A DNA stretch of 64,000 bases from NCBI GenBank assembly GCA_023424965.1, contig JAFADI010000064.1, positions 62,001 to 126,000 on the forward strand. Reading direction: 5' to 3'. Made by a program: the position numbers and the translations under genes. Positions 1 through 7,673 of this stretch are shown one piece after another. Under the pieces are notes generated by a model. It was not told where the DNA came from, made no database searches, and saw nothing but the letters and a program-made list of their open reading frames with translations. Every line of letters starts with the position of its first letter. The first letter of the stretch is position 1. The DNA is from Bacillota bacterium. GTDB taxonomy: Bacteria; Bacillota; Clostridia; Acetivibrionales; JAFADI01.

Positions 1-108
1 GACGGTATGGAGGCCTTCCGATTCAAGAAATGATTCAACTTTTTCCAGGGCGCCCGACATTGTCACCTTGTCTACGGGGACCCCCAGAATGTCCACGGTA
101 TTGCGCAT
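1..108 (-). CDS. tagA: WecG/TagA/CpsF-family glycosyltransferase, N-terminal fragment
   Basis: Only the first 36 codons lie in the window; the gene runs off the left edge. The peptide begins MRNTVDILGVPVDKVTMSGA, which is the usual opening of TagA/WecG enzymes (a short beta strand, then ILGVxxDxVT). Members transfer N-acetylmannosamine to undecaprenyl-PP-GlcNAc in teichoic acid or secondary wall polymer synthesis on the inner membrane face. A GAGGTG ribosome site at 112-117 overlaps the stop of the upstream csaB fusion gene, so the two are translationally coupled. The csaB-tagA order is common in Firmicutes and supports the call. Confidence 0.75.
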   Translation of the reverse strand, partial: MRNTVDILGVPVDKVTMSGALEKVESFLESEGLHTV

Positions 109-117
109 GTTTCACCT

Positions 118-2361
118 CTATTTTGATTCGATGAGTTCAATTGCGATTCTGGCATCCTCCATGGCTTTTTGCTTCAGCATGGGGGTTATGGAGTGTAAAT
201 GCTTTTTGATATCCTCTCGCTTTACCCAGACCTCATCCATCAGTTTCTTCAGGTTGTCAAATTCCAGGAAGCACACGTGGCCTGCGCAGTACTGCCCGGC
301 AAGGCCGACATACTCAAGGAAGCCTTCCACCTTCTGGTCATAGGAAAGCCCGATGATGGGGACCTGGGTGCTGGCGCCGAAGATCAGCGCATGAAGCCTC
401 ATACCCACAAGCAGATCCATCCGGCTGATAATGCCCAGCATATAGCTTCCGTTGTACTTGTTGCGGATTACATGGCCCTTTCCCTTCATTTTTGACACGA
501 TCCTGTCAATGATCAGCAAATCCGAGGGGTACTGCATGGGAATGAACACCGGCTTGACGCCATAGCGGTCCAGAAGATAATCGGCGGCTCTGGCAATGGT
601 ATCTTCAAAGCTGATATGGTGTTTCCAGTTTCTCACTGAAAAGCCTGCATAGGGTCCTTCGGGGCTGATGCCCTCTTCCTCAAAAACCCGGTCGATTTCA
701 GCCCTGGACGCAGGAGAAATTGTCATGGCGGAGTCTGCCGTAATCTTTATCATGGGTTTGTTTATCTGCAGGTCTGCAACCTCTTTGTTGGACATATCCT
801 CCCGCAAGGTGATCACATCCACCTGGTCCATTACGGCCTTTGTCAGCCTGCGGTTGGACTTTCGGGTCAGGGGCCCGATCCCGTTGGCATAAATCATTAC
901 CTTCATACCCAGCTTTTTTGACAGCCAGATCATGCTGAGGTAGTACAGCAGCGACCGGGTACTTGTATTGTCCTGGATGAGGCTGCCCCCTCCGTTGATG
1001 AAGAGCTTCGAATTGCGCATGAGGGAGATGATGTGGAAAATATTGAACCGGTTGATGGAGTCCACCTTGTATTCGGAATGGGTCTCCATGGGGTTCTTTG
1101 AAAGCACCAGGATCTTTATATCCTTCTTATATTCCCTCATGTTGTTTATGATGGCCATAAGCATGGAGTCGTCGCCGATATTTCTGAACCCGTAATATCC
1201 CGAAATTATCGCGTCGTAGCTGTTTGAGCCTTTATCGACGGTACGGTACCTTTCGGCGATGGTTTTATAAATGTTGAGTTGCGTATTGCACATGTTCCTC
1301 AGTGAGAACTGGGCCTGGGCCTTGTCAAAAAGCCGGTCTCCCATGGCTGTCCGGAGGGAGCTGTCGTCAAGGAGGCAGATAATCTGTTCCGCCAGCTTTT
1401 TATAATCACCGGGGTTAAAAAGATACCCATTGCTGCCGCTGTCGATCAGATCGGAAATTCCGCCTACGTTGCTGCTTATGGTGGCCCTCTTAACCCTGGC
1501 GCCCTCGAGGATAACGTAGGGAAAGCTTTCACTCAGGGACGTGAGGAGGTTGATGTCAATACTGCTCATGAATTCGTAGGGCTCGTTGACAAAGCCCAGG
1601 AAATAAACGCTGTCGGATATTCCCAGGGTGGCGGCCTTCTTTTCCAGCGACCGCCTTTCCTTGCCGTCGCCACCGATGAGAAACTTGGTGCGGGGATACT
1701 TCTTCAGCACGATTTTGGCCGCCTGGAGAAAGATGTTGAGGCCCTTCACCGGGTCCAAACGGGCCAGGATGCCTATAAGGACATCCCCTTCATTTATACT
1801 GTCCAGCTTGTGTTTTTTCAGGAAGCCTTCCCGCGAATACGCAGGGATTTTCTTTTCGAAGTCGATGCCGTTGTATACGGTAAATATGAGCTCGGGGTCG
1901 AAATTTCTCTTAATGAGCATTTCCTTGAAGTTTTTGGAAACGCCGATATGATAGTCGATAAAACGGAGGGCAACAGTATTGATAAGCCCGAAGGACAGCC
2001 TTTTAAGCAGGCTCTGGAGATAGTCCAGCCTGTAGTCGCTGTGGACGGTGGTGACTGTGGGAGTCAGCAGGAACTTTTTGGCGATCACCGAGATCATATT
2101 GGCTTTAGCACCATGGGAGTGGACGATTTCATAACCTTCCTCCCTTATTATCTGGAGGACGCGTTTGACATCCGATATTATATTGCCGCTTTTTACAACT
2201 TCCACATTGATGCCCATGGCCCGTGCGTCGTCGGCAAAGGCTCCGGGACGGAAGCTCACGAGCTTCACATCGATATGCTTTCCCAATTCTCTTACCAGTG
2301 AAAGGACATGGGACTTTGCCCCACCTACGTCTCCCCCGCCAATCAGATGAAGTACCTTCAT
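118..2361 (-). CDS. csaB: Fusion of GT4 glycosyltransferase and CsaB polysaccharide pyruvyltransferase
   Basis: 747 residues, two enzymes in one chain. Residues 1-370 form a GT-B family 4 glycosyltransferase: N-terminal GGGDVGGAKSH loop, NGID at about 168, and the E-x7-E motif ESFPYVILE near 290. From about residue 385 (DAIISGYYGFRNIGDDSML) to the end is a CsaB-type polysaccharide pyruvyl transferase, with GGGSLIQD and a late GMRLHALIFG motif. CsaB adds ketal-pyruvate to a wall polysaccharide so that SLH-domain proteins can anchor to it. The stand-alone CsaB of Bacillus is about half this length. The ATG is preceded by AAGGAGA. The gene lies directly before tagA in one wall-polymer operon. 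Function of each half is inferred from family; the acceptor of the glycosyltransferase half is unknown. Confidence 0.85.
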   Translation of the reverse strand: MKVLHLIGGGDVGGAKSHVLSLVRELGKHIDVKLVSFRPGAFADDARAMGINVEVVKSGNIISDVKRVLQIIREEGYEIVHSHGAKANMISVIAKKFLLTPTVTTVHSDYRLDYLQSLLKRLSFGLINTVALRFIDYHIGVSKNFKEMLIKRNFDPELIFTVYNGIDFEKKIPAYSREGFLKKHKLDSINEGDVLIGILARLDPVKGLNIFLQAAKIVLKKYPRTKFLIGGDGKERRSLEKKAATLGISDSVYFLGFVNEPYEFMSSIDINLLTSLSESFPYVILEGARVKRATISSNVGGISDLIDSGSNGYLFNPGDYKKLAEQIICLLDDSSLRTAMGDRLFDKAQAQFSLRNMCNTQLNIYKTIAERYRTVDKGSNSYDAIISGYYGFRNIGDDSMLMAIINNMREYKKDIKILVLSKNPMETHSEYKVDSINRFNIFHIISLMRNSKLFINGGGSLIQDNTSTRSLLYYLSMIWLSKKLGMKVMIYANGIGPLTRKSNRRLTKAVMDQVDVITLREDMSNKEVADLQINKPMIKITADSAMTISPASRAEIDRVFEEEGISPEGPYAGFSVRNWKHHISFEDTIARAADYLLDRYGVKPVFIPMQYPSDLLIIDRIVSKMKGKGHVIRNKYNGSYMLGIISRMDLLVGMRLHALIFGASTQVPIIGLSYDQKVEGFLEYVGLAGQYCAGHVCFLEFDNLKKLMDEVWVKREDIKKHLHSITPMLKQKAMEDARIAIELIESK

Positions 2362-2506
2362 GAAAAATCTCCTTAAAATAAACTAAACTGTTGCCTGGAT
2401 CAACCTGTAAGGTTAATTTATTAATCGCATAGTGGCCTCAATCATTATAGCATACCAAAGGTCAACCCCACTAGTATTATTGACTTGAAAAACAGCTTTT
2501 ATATTA

Positions 2507-2535
2507 TTGTTTCGGCGAACTTGTGCTGGTATAAT
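2507..2535 (+). promoter_or_regulatory. Sigma-A-type promoter with extended -10
   Basis: TTGTTT at 2507-2512, a 17-base spacer, and TATAAT at 2530-2535 preceded by TGG (extended -10). It points to the 127-residue gene at 2695 and leaves a leader of about 150 bases. The rest of the 2362-2694 gap is the csaB upstream region; I see no gene in it. Confidence 0.6.
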
Positions 2536-2536
2536 G

Positions 2537-2623
2537 TAAATGTGCAAGCCGCAGGTACATGCCCTGCCGCATTTATCAAACCGGTAGCCGGCGGCAATAC
2601 CGGGAAAAGGATTTTTGACATCC
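2537..2623 (+). promoter_or_regulatory. Structured 5' leader of unknown class
   Basis: Three consecutive stems fall between the promoter and the gene at 2695. First, TAAATG(T)GC 2537-2545 pairs with GCATTTA 2569-2575 and encloses GCAGG 2551-2555 / CCTGC 2563-2567. Second, CCGGTA 2581-2586 pairs with TACCGG 2598-2603. Third, GGAT 2609-2612 pairs with ATCC 2620-2623. I do not recognise a known riboswitch consensus, and there is no clear terminator before the gene. Confidence 0.35.
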
Positions 2624-2694
2624 CACAGGCATATAGATAGAGTAGATCCGAAGTATGTCAGGAATGCCGGCAAACATTATTAAGGAGGGGCTTT

Positions 2695-3078
2695 ATGATA
2701 AATGAATCGAATTTTATTGTAAGAATATCCGGGAGAAAAGAAAACAGCTATTACATTGATTACCAGGGTGTTTACAAGATTACGGAGATTTCCAAGGTCA
2801 CGGGTGTGGAGGTTCCAAAGCTCAAAGAGATATATCTGGGAAATGGCGCTGCCTACGACGAATCCCTGGATGTGTACTATTTTGGAAGCCTTGACAAGGC
2901 CAAAAATGCCGTGTCCGAAATTTTAAGAGGGGCCAGGGCCGATCAAAAGGGCAGGATCATATTTCTCACGGAAGCCGAGATAGAGCACATCCGGAGGGCA
3001 CTGATCAATGAAAACGCCAACACCCTGCACCTGAGCAATAAAATCAAGGACAGTATATTTAAAAAATTAAATTCATAA
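2695..3078 (+). CDS. Uncharacterised 127-residue protein
   Basis: I do not recognise the family. It has no signal peptide or membrane segment and is probably cytosolic. Residues 1-90 look like a small alpha/beta domain (RISGRKENSYYIDYQGVYKI, then a lysine-rich stretch and YYFGSLDKAKNAV). Residues 90-127 are helical and charged, with FLTEAEIEHIRRAL. Reality as a gene is supported by AAGGAGGGG at 2680-2689 just before the ATG, by a good promoter at 2507-2535 and by ordinary codon use. It stands alone, with a long, foldable leader upstream and an AT palindrome (3077-3096) downstream. Confidence 0.6.
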   Translation: MINESNFIVRISGRKENSYYIDYQGVYKITEISKVTGVEVPKLKEIYLGNGAAYDESLDVYYFGSLDKAKNAVSEILRGARADQKGRIIFLTEAEIEHIRRALINENANTLHLSNKIKDSIFKKLNS

Positions 3079-3096
3079 TTATAAATATTTATAATT
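3077..3096. repeat. Perfect 20-base AT palindrome
   Basis: AATTATAAAT followed by its exact reverse complement, overlapping the end of the 127-residue gene. All A/T, so it would be a weak terminator at best; it may simply be a composition effect. Confidence 0.4.
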
Positions 3097-3163
3097 TGTG
3101 CAAAATTGAATCCTTTTGTGGGATTGAGGGCGCTACAACCTGAAAAACGTGGCTTAAAAGGTA

Positions 3164-3190
3164 TTGTAAAATTGATATTTTTGATATAAT
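3164..3190 (+). promoter_or_regulatory. Possible promoter of the first amino-acid ABC operon
   Basis: TATAAT at 3185-3190 with TTGTAA at 3164-3169; the 15-base spacer is short. It is the best pair in the 195-base spacer before the binding-protein gene. No T-box or amino-acid riboswitch consensus was recognised there. Confidence 0.35.
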
Positions 3191-3273
3191 ATATCTTTAA
3201 ATCTTAAAATTTATTCACATTTTCAATTTGTTTTGGAATATGTCGGTAAAAATGTGATATAGGGGGGAATTTT

Positions 3274-4068
3274 ATGAAAACAGGAAAATTAAGGTCCTGT
3301 ACATTGGTCGTTGTACTGGTGTTGCTTGTAGCGTTTACATTAAGCGCCTGTGGAGGTGCAAAATCTTCAAACGTACTTCGTGTAGGTGTGGATGACAGCT
3401 ATCCTCCAATGGAATTTAAGGACAAAGACGGTAAGACCACCATCGGATTTGATGTGGATGTAGCCAAAGAAGTAGGAAAGAGGCTGGGCAAAACAGAAGT
3501 CAAGCATATTTCCAACGACTGGACAGGGATTTTTGAAGCCCTGGAAACGGACAAGTTTGATGTAATCATCTCATCTGTAAGTATCACCGACGAAAGAAAA
3601 GAAAAACATTCCCTTACAAATCCATACATAGCAAACAAACAGGTGATTGTAACCAAGGCGGCAAACGACAAGATTGCAAAGCCTGAGGATTTAAAAGAGG
3701 TCAATGTGGGCTGCCAGCAGGGAACAACTTCCGAGGATTTCTGCAAGGACGAACTCAAGCTGAGCCCGGACAAGTTCAAGACGTATCCTGTTGTTACACA
3801 GCCTTTCGAGGATTTGAACGCAGGCAGGCTTGACGCCGTTGTCGTTGACATCGTGGTTGCAAAATACTACCTGGCGAACAATAAAGACACCTTCAAGATC
3901 GCATGGGAAAGCGAAACGGCAGAACCCATGGCCATATGCTTCCAGAAGAAGGGCAGCGATTTGAGGGACAAGACAAATAAAATCCTCGAAGAAATGCAGG
4001 CAGACGGAACCATGAAGCAGATTTCCGAAAAATGGTTCGGCGAGGACATGACCAAGAACCTTAAATAA
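3274..4068 (+). CDS. Amino-acid ABC transporter substrate-binding lipoprotein
   Basis: 264 residues, family 3 solute-binding protein (SBP_bac_3, the HisJ/GlnH type). The first 25 residues are a lipoprotein signal with lipobox LSAC (Cys26), so the protein is tethered outside the membrane. The mature part opens LRVGVDDSYPPMEF and has the hallmark GFDVDVAKEVGKRLG, a central INDWTGI-like segment (SNDWTGIFEAL) and the lobe-2 DAVVVDIVVAKYYL. These are typical of polar amino-acid binders; which amino acid cannot be told. It is the first gene of a binding protein-permease-ATPase operon. The ribosome site is the strong run AGGGGGG. An intercistronic hairpin follows, which may favour higher binding-protein expression. 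Confidence 0.9.
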   Translation: MKTGKLRSCTLVVVLVLLVAFTLSACGGAKSSNVLRVGVDDSYPPMEFKDKDGKTTIGFDVDVAKEVGKRLGKTEVKHISNDWTGIFEALETDKFDVIISSVSITDERKEKHSLTNPYIANKQVIVTKAANDKIAKPEDLKEVNVGCQQGTTSEDFCKDELKLSPDKFKTYPVVTQPFEDLNAGRLDAVVVDIVVAKYYLANNKDTFKIAWESETAEPMAICFQKKGSDLRDKTNKILEEMQADGTMKQISEKWFGEDMTKNLK

Positions 4069-4110
4069 TCGATAAATAGCATAAAATAAAATATAAGATA
4101 ATAATGCAAT

Positions 4111-4157
4111 GGTGCGTTGGAATGGTTCAGTTTAATTGTATCCCAGACCAACGCACC
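4111..4157 (+). promoter_or_regulatory. Intercistronic hairpin after the binding-protein gene
   Basis: GGTGCGTTGG at 4111-4120 pairs perfectly with CCAACGCACC at 4148-4157 (10 bp, 27-base loop), between binding protein and permease. It has no strong U tract, so an mRNA-stabilising or attenuating stem is more likely than a full terminator. Similar stems occur at the same position in two other ABC operons of this window. Confidence 0.5.
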
Positions 4158-4202
4158 GCTATGTTTTAATTGTTTGAAGTATACAAAAGGGAGCGGTTAA
4201 AA

Positions 4203-4859
4203 TTGAGCTGGGAGAAATTTTTAGGTTATTTGCCCGCATTACTTGAGGGTAGTGCAAATACCATAATGCTGACGATCATATCGGTAATTTTTGGAGCGAT
4301 TCTGGGGCTTTTCCTGGCCCTTGGAAGGCTGTCCAAGAACAAGACCCTGGATAGGATATGCTGGTTCTATATCTGGGTATTCAGGGGAACTCCTCTTCTG
4401 ATGCAATTATTCTTTATTTATTATGGGCTACCTAAAATCAGCCCAAGCTTGACTTTACCGGGTCAATGGCCTTCCGCCCTGCTTGCCTTGACGTTGAATT
4501 CTGCGGCATACCTTGCAGAAATTATAAGGGCGGCGATACAGTCCATTGACAAAGGACAGATGGAAGCGGCCAAAGCGCTTGGTATGAGTTACGGACAAGC
4601 CATGACCAAGGTAATCATACCACAGTCCTACCGCCGTTTGATTCCTCCGGTGGGCAACGAGCTCATTGCACTGCTGAAGGATTCCTCACTGGTTTCCATC
4701 ATGGGAATGACGGAGCTCATGAAGATAACCCAGGGCATCAACTCAAGAGAATCCAGTGCCTTTATCTATCTGCCTGCGGCAGCGCTGTATCTGATGATGA
4801 CGACAATATTTACTTATGTATTTGAAAAGCTGGAAAAGAAATATTCCGTTTACGAATAG
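4203..4859 (+). CDS. Amino-acid ABC transporter permease
   Basis: About 218 residues, the HisM/GlnP-type inner-membrane permease. It has five or so hydrophobic segments, the N-terminal GSANTIMLT motif and the cytoplasmic coupling (EAA) loop EAAKALGMSYGQAM with VIIPQ after it. The TTG at 4203 is chosen because GGGAG lies 8 bases upstream (4190-4194); the earlier in-frame TTG at 4170 would add a charged tail not usual for the family and sits close to the hairpin. It pairs as a homodimer with the ATPase encoded next. Confidence 0.85.
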   Translation: MSWEKFLGYLPALLEGSANTIMLTIISVIFGAILGLFLALGRLSKNKTLDRICWFYIWVFRGTPLLMQLFFIYYGLPKISPSLTLPGQWPSALLALTLNSAAYLAEIIRAAIQSIDKGQMEAAKALGMSYGQAMTKVIIPQSYRRLIPPVGNELIALLKDSSLVSIMGMTELMKITQGINSRESSAFIYLPAAALYLMMTTIFTYVFEKLEKKYSVYE

Positions 4860-4873
4860 GGGGGGTGTGTCGG

Positions 4874-5638
4874 ATGAGTAATCACATGATTAAAATGGAA
4901 AAGGTTTGCAAGTCATTCGGACCCCTTGAGGTTCTAAAGAATGTGGATTTTGAGGTTACATCCGGTGAGGTGGTCTGCATCATCGGACCCAGCGGCTCCG
5001 GGAAAAGCACTCTTTTAAGATGCCTGAACCACCTTGAGAGAATTACCAGCGGCAGGGTATTTGTCGAAGGCGAGCTCATCGATGAAAGGGTGGACGGGAA
5101 GGACCAACTGAAGGTTTCCCACAAAAAGGTGGCGGAAGTCTGCGCGGAGCTGGGAATGGTGTTCCAAAGGTTTAACCTGTTCCCCCACATGACGGTGCTT
5201 CAAAATGTCATTGAGGCTCCCATGACGGTCAAAAAGGTTCCCAAAGAGGATGCTGTAAAATTCGCTCTCGACTTGTTAAAGAAAGTCGGACTTGAGGATA
5301 AGAAGGATGAATACCCTTCCAGGTTGTCAGGGGGGCAGCAGCAGAGGGTTGCCATTGCAAGGGCTCTCGCCATGAAGCCCAAAATAATGCTTTTTGACGA
5401 GCCTACATCTGCTCTTGACCCGGAACTGGTGGGTGAGGTTCTGGAAGTTATGAAGGAGCTGGCCAGGGAAGGCATGACCATGCTGGTGGTAACCCATGAA
5501 ATGGGTTTTGCCAAAGAGGTGGCAGGAAGAGTTATTTTTATGGATAAGGGCGAGATCCTTGAGGAAGCTTCTCCCCAGGAGATATTCTCCAATCCGAAAC
5601 ACGAAAGAACAAAATCATTTTTGCAGAAAGTATTATAA
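4874..5638 (+). CDS. Amino-acid ABC transporter ATP-binding protein
   Basis: 254 residues, GlnQ/HisP type. Walker A is GPSGSGKST, Q-loop MVFQRFNLFPH, signature LSGGQQQR, Walker B IMLFDEPTSALD and switch histidine VVTHEMGF. Residues 60-80 carry an insertion (GKDQLKVSHKKVAEVCAELG) that makes it slightly longer than the second copy at 8338. The ATG at 4874 is chosen over the GTG at 4865 because the G-rich ribosome site (4858-4865) gives a normal distance only to the ATG. It energises import with the permease just upstream, 14 bases away. Confidence 0.9.
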   Translation: MSNHMIKMEKVCKSFGPLEVLKNVDFEVTSGEVVCIIGPSGSGKSTLLRCLNHLERITSGRVFVEGELIDERVDGKDQLKVSHKKVAEVCAELGMVFQRFNLFPHMTVLQNVIEAPMTVKKVPKEDAVKFALDLLKKVGLEDKKDEYPSRLSGGQQQRVAIARALAMKPKIMLFDEPTSALDPELVGEVLEVMKELAREGMTMLVVTHEMGFAKEVAGRVIFMDKGEILEEASPQEIFSNPKHERTKSFLQKVL

Positions 5639-5641
5639 GAA

Positions 5642-6532
5642 ATGTCCAAACAAATAAAAGCAGATATTTTGCTCCTGTTGATCACCGTCATCTGGGGCAC
5701 TTCCTTTCCCTTAATGAAAAATGTGCTGGACTATATACCGTCCTTTGCATATTTATCATTAAGGTTTATTATTGCTACGGTGGTTTTGCTGGTTGTATTT
5801 CATAAGAAATTAAAGCTGATGAACAAGGCAGCTTTGATCTATGGCTCACTGATCGGACTCATGCTCTTTGGCGCCATGGCGCTGCAGGTAAGCGGCCTTT
5901 ACTTCACTACCGCATCCAATTCGGCATTCATTACGGGCCTGAACGTGGTAATGGTACCTGTCGTGTCTGCGGTGTTTTTACGGAAGAAACCGGGAGCAGC
6001 ATCTACCATTGGTGTCCTGATGGCTTTCGGAGGACTGTTTTTTCTCTCCGGCGGACTGGACTTCAAATTCAACTTTGGAGACCTGCTGACACTGCTGTGT
6101 GCGGTGTGCGTAACCTTTCAGATCATACTCATCGATAAGTTCACCAATGACCAGGATGCAGCCCTGCTGTCCGTTATACAGGTAGGCTCGGTAGCGGTAT
6201 TTTCTTTGATTACCTGGACCGGCGTAGGGTATAAATCCTTTGAGTTCAATTGGACAGTCGCAATAACCCTGTTTATTACGGGAGTACTTGGCACCGCTCT
6301 TGCTTTTGCGGGCCAGACCATTGTACAAAAGAACACGTCACCTACCCACACGGCTTTGATCTTCACGGCGGAGCCCGTATTCGGGGCGCTCTTTGCTTTG
6401 ATCATCCCCAATTCTCAGGGCATGGTGGAAAGCTTAAAATTGAATACCGTTGCAGGCTGTGGACTGATCCTGGCGGGTATGCTCATTTCGGAGCTCAAGC
6501 TGGGAAAGCGGCAAGCAGAATATTTACAGTAA
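5642..6532 (+). CDS. EamA-family (DMT) transporter
   Basis: 296 residues, ten hydrophobic segments in two EamA repeats (about 5-135 and 150-290), typical of RhaT/YdcZ-like drug/metabolite exporters. Signature stretches are the opening LLLLITVIWGTSFPLMK and, at the start of repeat two, LLTLLCAVCVTFQIILI; GTALAFAGQTIVQK and TAEPVFGALFA mark the end. The ATG lies 3 bases after the ABC ATPase stop, so it is in the same operon. It may export an amino acid or a metabolite made from the imported one, but substrate cannot be read from sequence. There is only a weak ribosome site (AGAAAG), which fits coupling to the upstream gene. Confidence 0.85.
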   Translation: MSKQIKADILLLLITVIWGTSFPLMKNVLDYIPSFAYLSLRFIIATVVLLVVFHKKLKLMNKAALIYGSLIGLMLFGAMALQVSGLYFTTASNSAFITGLNVVMVPVVSAVFLRKKPGAASTIGVLMAFGGLFFLSGGLDFKFNFGDLLTLLCAVCVTFQIILIDKFTNDQDAALLSVIQVGSVAVFSLITWTGVGYKSFEFNWTVAITLFITGVLGTALAFAGQTIVQKNTSPTHTALIFTAEPVFGALFALIIPNSQGMVESLKLNTVAGCGLILAGMLISELKLGKRQAEYLQ

Positions 6533-6536
6533 TATG

Positions 6537-6566
6537 AACATATGTTAGCACGGAGTGCTATATGTT
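6537..6566 (+). terminator. Hairpin ending the first amino-acid operon
   Basis: AACATA 6537-6542 and TAGCAC 6546-6551 pair with GTGCTA 6555-6560 and TATGTT 6561-6566, loop GGA. Only a weak T run follows, so termination strength is uncertain. Confidence 0.45.
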
Positions 6567-6571
6567 TGCTG

Positions 6572-6600
6572 TTGCATATTTAAACATTTCGGTGTATTAT
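6572..6600 (+). promoter_or_regulatory. Promoter of the second amino-acid ABC operon
   Basis: TTGCAT at 6572-6577, 17-base spacer, TATTAT at 6595-6600; about 45 bases of leader before the binding-protein gene, whose ribosome site is GGGAGG. Confidence 0.6.
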
Positions 6601-6652
6601 TATAAAATTGTGAGAGTCATATTAGAAGCGACTGTAAAGGGAGGAACATAGA

Positions 6653-7558
6653 ATGAAAAACATTGTTTTTAAAAGATTGACGGCCTTTTTGCTGGTGGCA
6701 TGCGTTGCTTTTGCATTTGCAGGCTGTGGACCCAAAGTGGAAAACGCAAGCCAGGAGCAGCCCAAGCAGGAAGAGAAAAAGGCGGAGGAACCAAAGGCGG
6801 AGGCCCCCAAGGAAGAAGCCCCAAAGCCGGAAACAAAGCTTGACAAGATTAAAAAGGCCGGCAAAATCGTTGTTGGAACAAGTGCCGATTACGCGCCTTA
6901 TGAGTTCCACACCATCATTGACGGCAAAGATACCATTGTTGGGTTTGATATAAAAATCGCAGAGGAAATAGCGAAGGATCTGGGCGTAAAGCTTGAAATA
7001 CAGGACCTCGGGTTTGACGGCCTGCTGCAGGCATTGAATGCGGATAAGGTGGATTTTGTCATCGCCGGCATGACCCCCGATGAAGAAAGAAAGAAGTCGG
7101 TGGACTTTACCAACATCTACTATTATGCAAAGCAGGGAGTAATGGTAAGGGCGGCAGACAAAGACAAATACAAGACTATCGCCGACCTGAAGGGCAAAAA
7201 GGTGGGCGCGCAGCTCACAACCATCCAGGAAGACATTGTGAAAGAACAGATGAAGGAAAGCAAGCTGGTCTCTCTCACAAAGATTCCCGATCTCGTCATG
7301 GAGCTGAAGAACAAAAAGGTGGAAGCGATTGTGGTAGAACTTCCCGTTGCCAACGGCTATGTTAAAAACAATGGGGACCTGGTGGTAGCGGATATCAAGG
7401 TGGAGGAAGACACAGGGGGATCCGCCGTGGCTGCCAAAAAGGGCAACAGCGAACTGGTGGAGGCCATGAACAAGACCCTGGACAGACTTATCAAGGATGG
7501 TTCCGTTGACAAGTTTGTTACGGAAGCCAATGAACTGAATGTAGTCGTAAAGAAATAA
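6653..7558 (+). CDS. Amino-acid ABC transporter substrate-binding lipoprotein
   Basis: 301 residues, family 3 binding protein. Lipobox FAGC with Cys25. Residues 28-60 are a Glu/Lys/Pro/Ala-rich tether that is not part of the binding fold; the fold starts at KIKKAGKIVVGTSADYAPYE. Hallmarks are VGFDIKIAEEIAKDLGVKL, the DFVIAGMTPDEERKKSVDFT loop and the lobe-2 VEAIVVELPVANGYV. Related to ArtJ/arginine- and glutamine-type binders, but the ligand is not assignable. First gene of a second complete transporter, with its own promoter; the intergenic hairpin at 7571-7602 follows. Confidence 0.9.
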   Translation: MKNIVFKRLTAFLLVACVAFAFAGCGPKVENASQEQPKQEEKKAEEPKAEAPKEEAPKPETKLDKIKKAGKIVVGTSADYAPYEFHTIIDGKDTIVGFDIKIAEEIAKDLGVKLEIQDLGFDGLLQALNADKVDFVIAGMTPDEERKKSVDFTNIYYYAKQGVMVRAADKDKYKTIADLKGKKVGAQLTTIQEDIVKEQMKESKLVSLTKIPDLVMELKNKKVEAIVVELPVANGYVKNNGDLVVADIKVEEDTGGSAVAAKKGNSELVEAMNKTLDRLIKDGSVDKFVTEANELNVVVKK

Positions 7559-7570
7559 AATAGCATCAAT

Positions 7571-7628
7571 GGCGGGTGGGCACCGGTTTGTGCCTATCCG
7601 CCTTTCATTTGCAAAAACGGTCTTTTGC
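7571..7628 (+). promoter_or_regulatory. Two intercistronic hairpins after the binding-protein gene
   Basis: A 13-bp stem (two G-U pairs) joins 7571-7583 to 7590-7602 with a 6-base loop, followed by TTTCATTT. A second small stem, GCAAAA 7611-7616 / TTTTGC 7623-7628, follows. Placement between binding protein and permease mirrors 4111-4157. It may be a partial terminator or a 3'-end protector of the binding-protein message. Confidence 0.55.
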
Positions 7629-7673
7629 GGATAGAATTAAAAGACTAAAAGGATGGTTTGGGGGGGAGCTGCG

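Noticed and set aside
2413..2673. An 86-codon minus-strand open frame
   Set aside because: It is antisense to the promoter and leader of the gene at 2695, has no ribosome site and no recognisable product.
3079..3273. A T-box or amino-acid riboswitch before the first amino-acid transporter
   Set aside because: No T-box sequence, no specifier loop and no terminator/antiterminator pair could be found.
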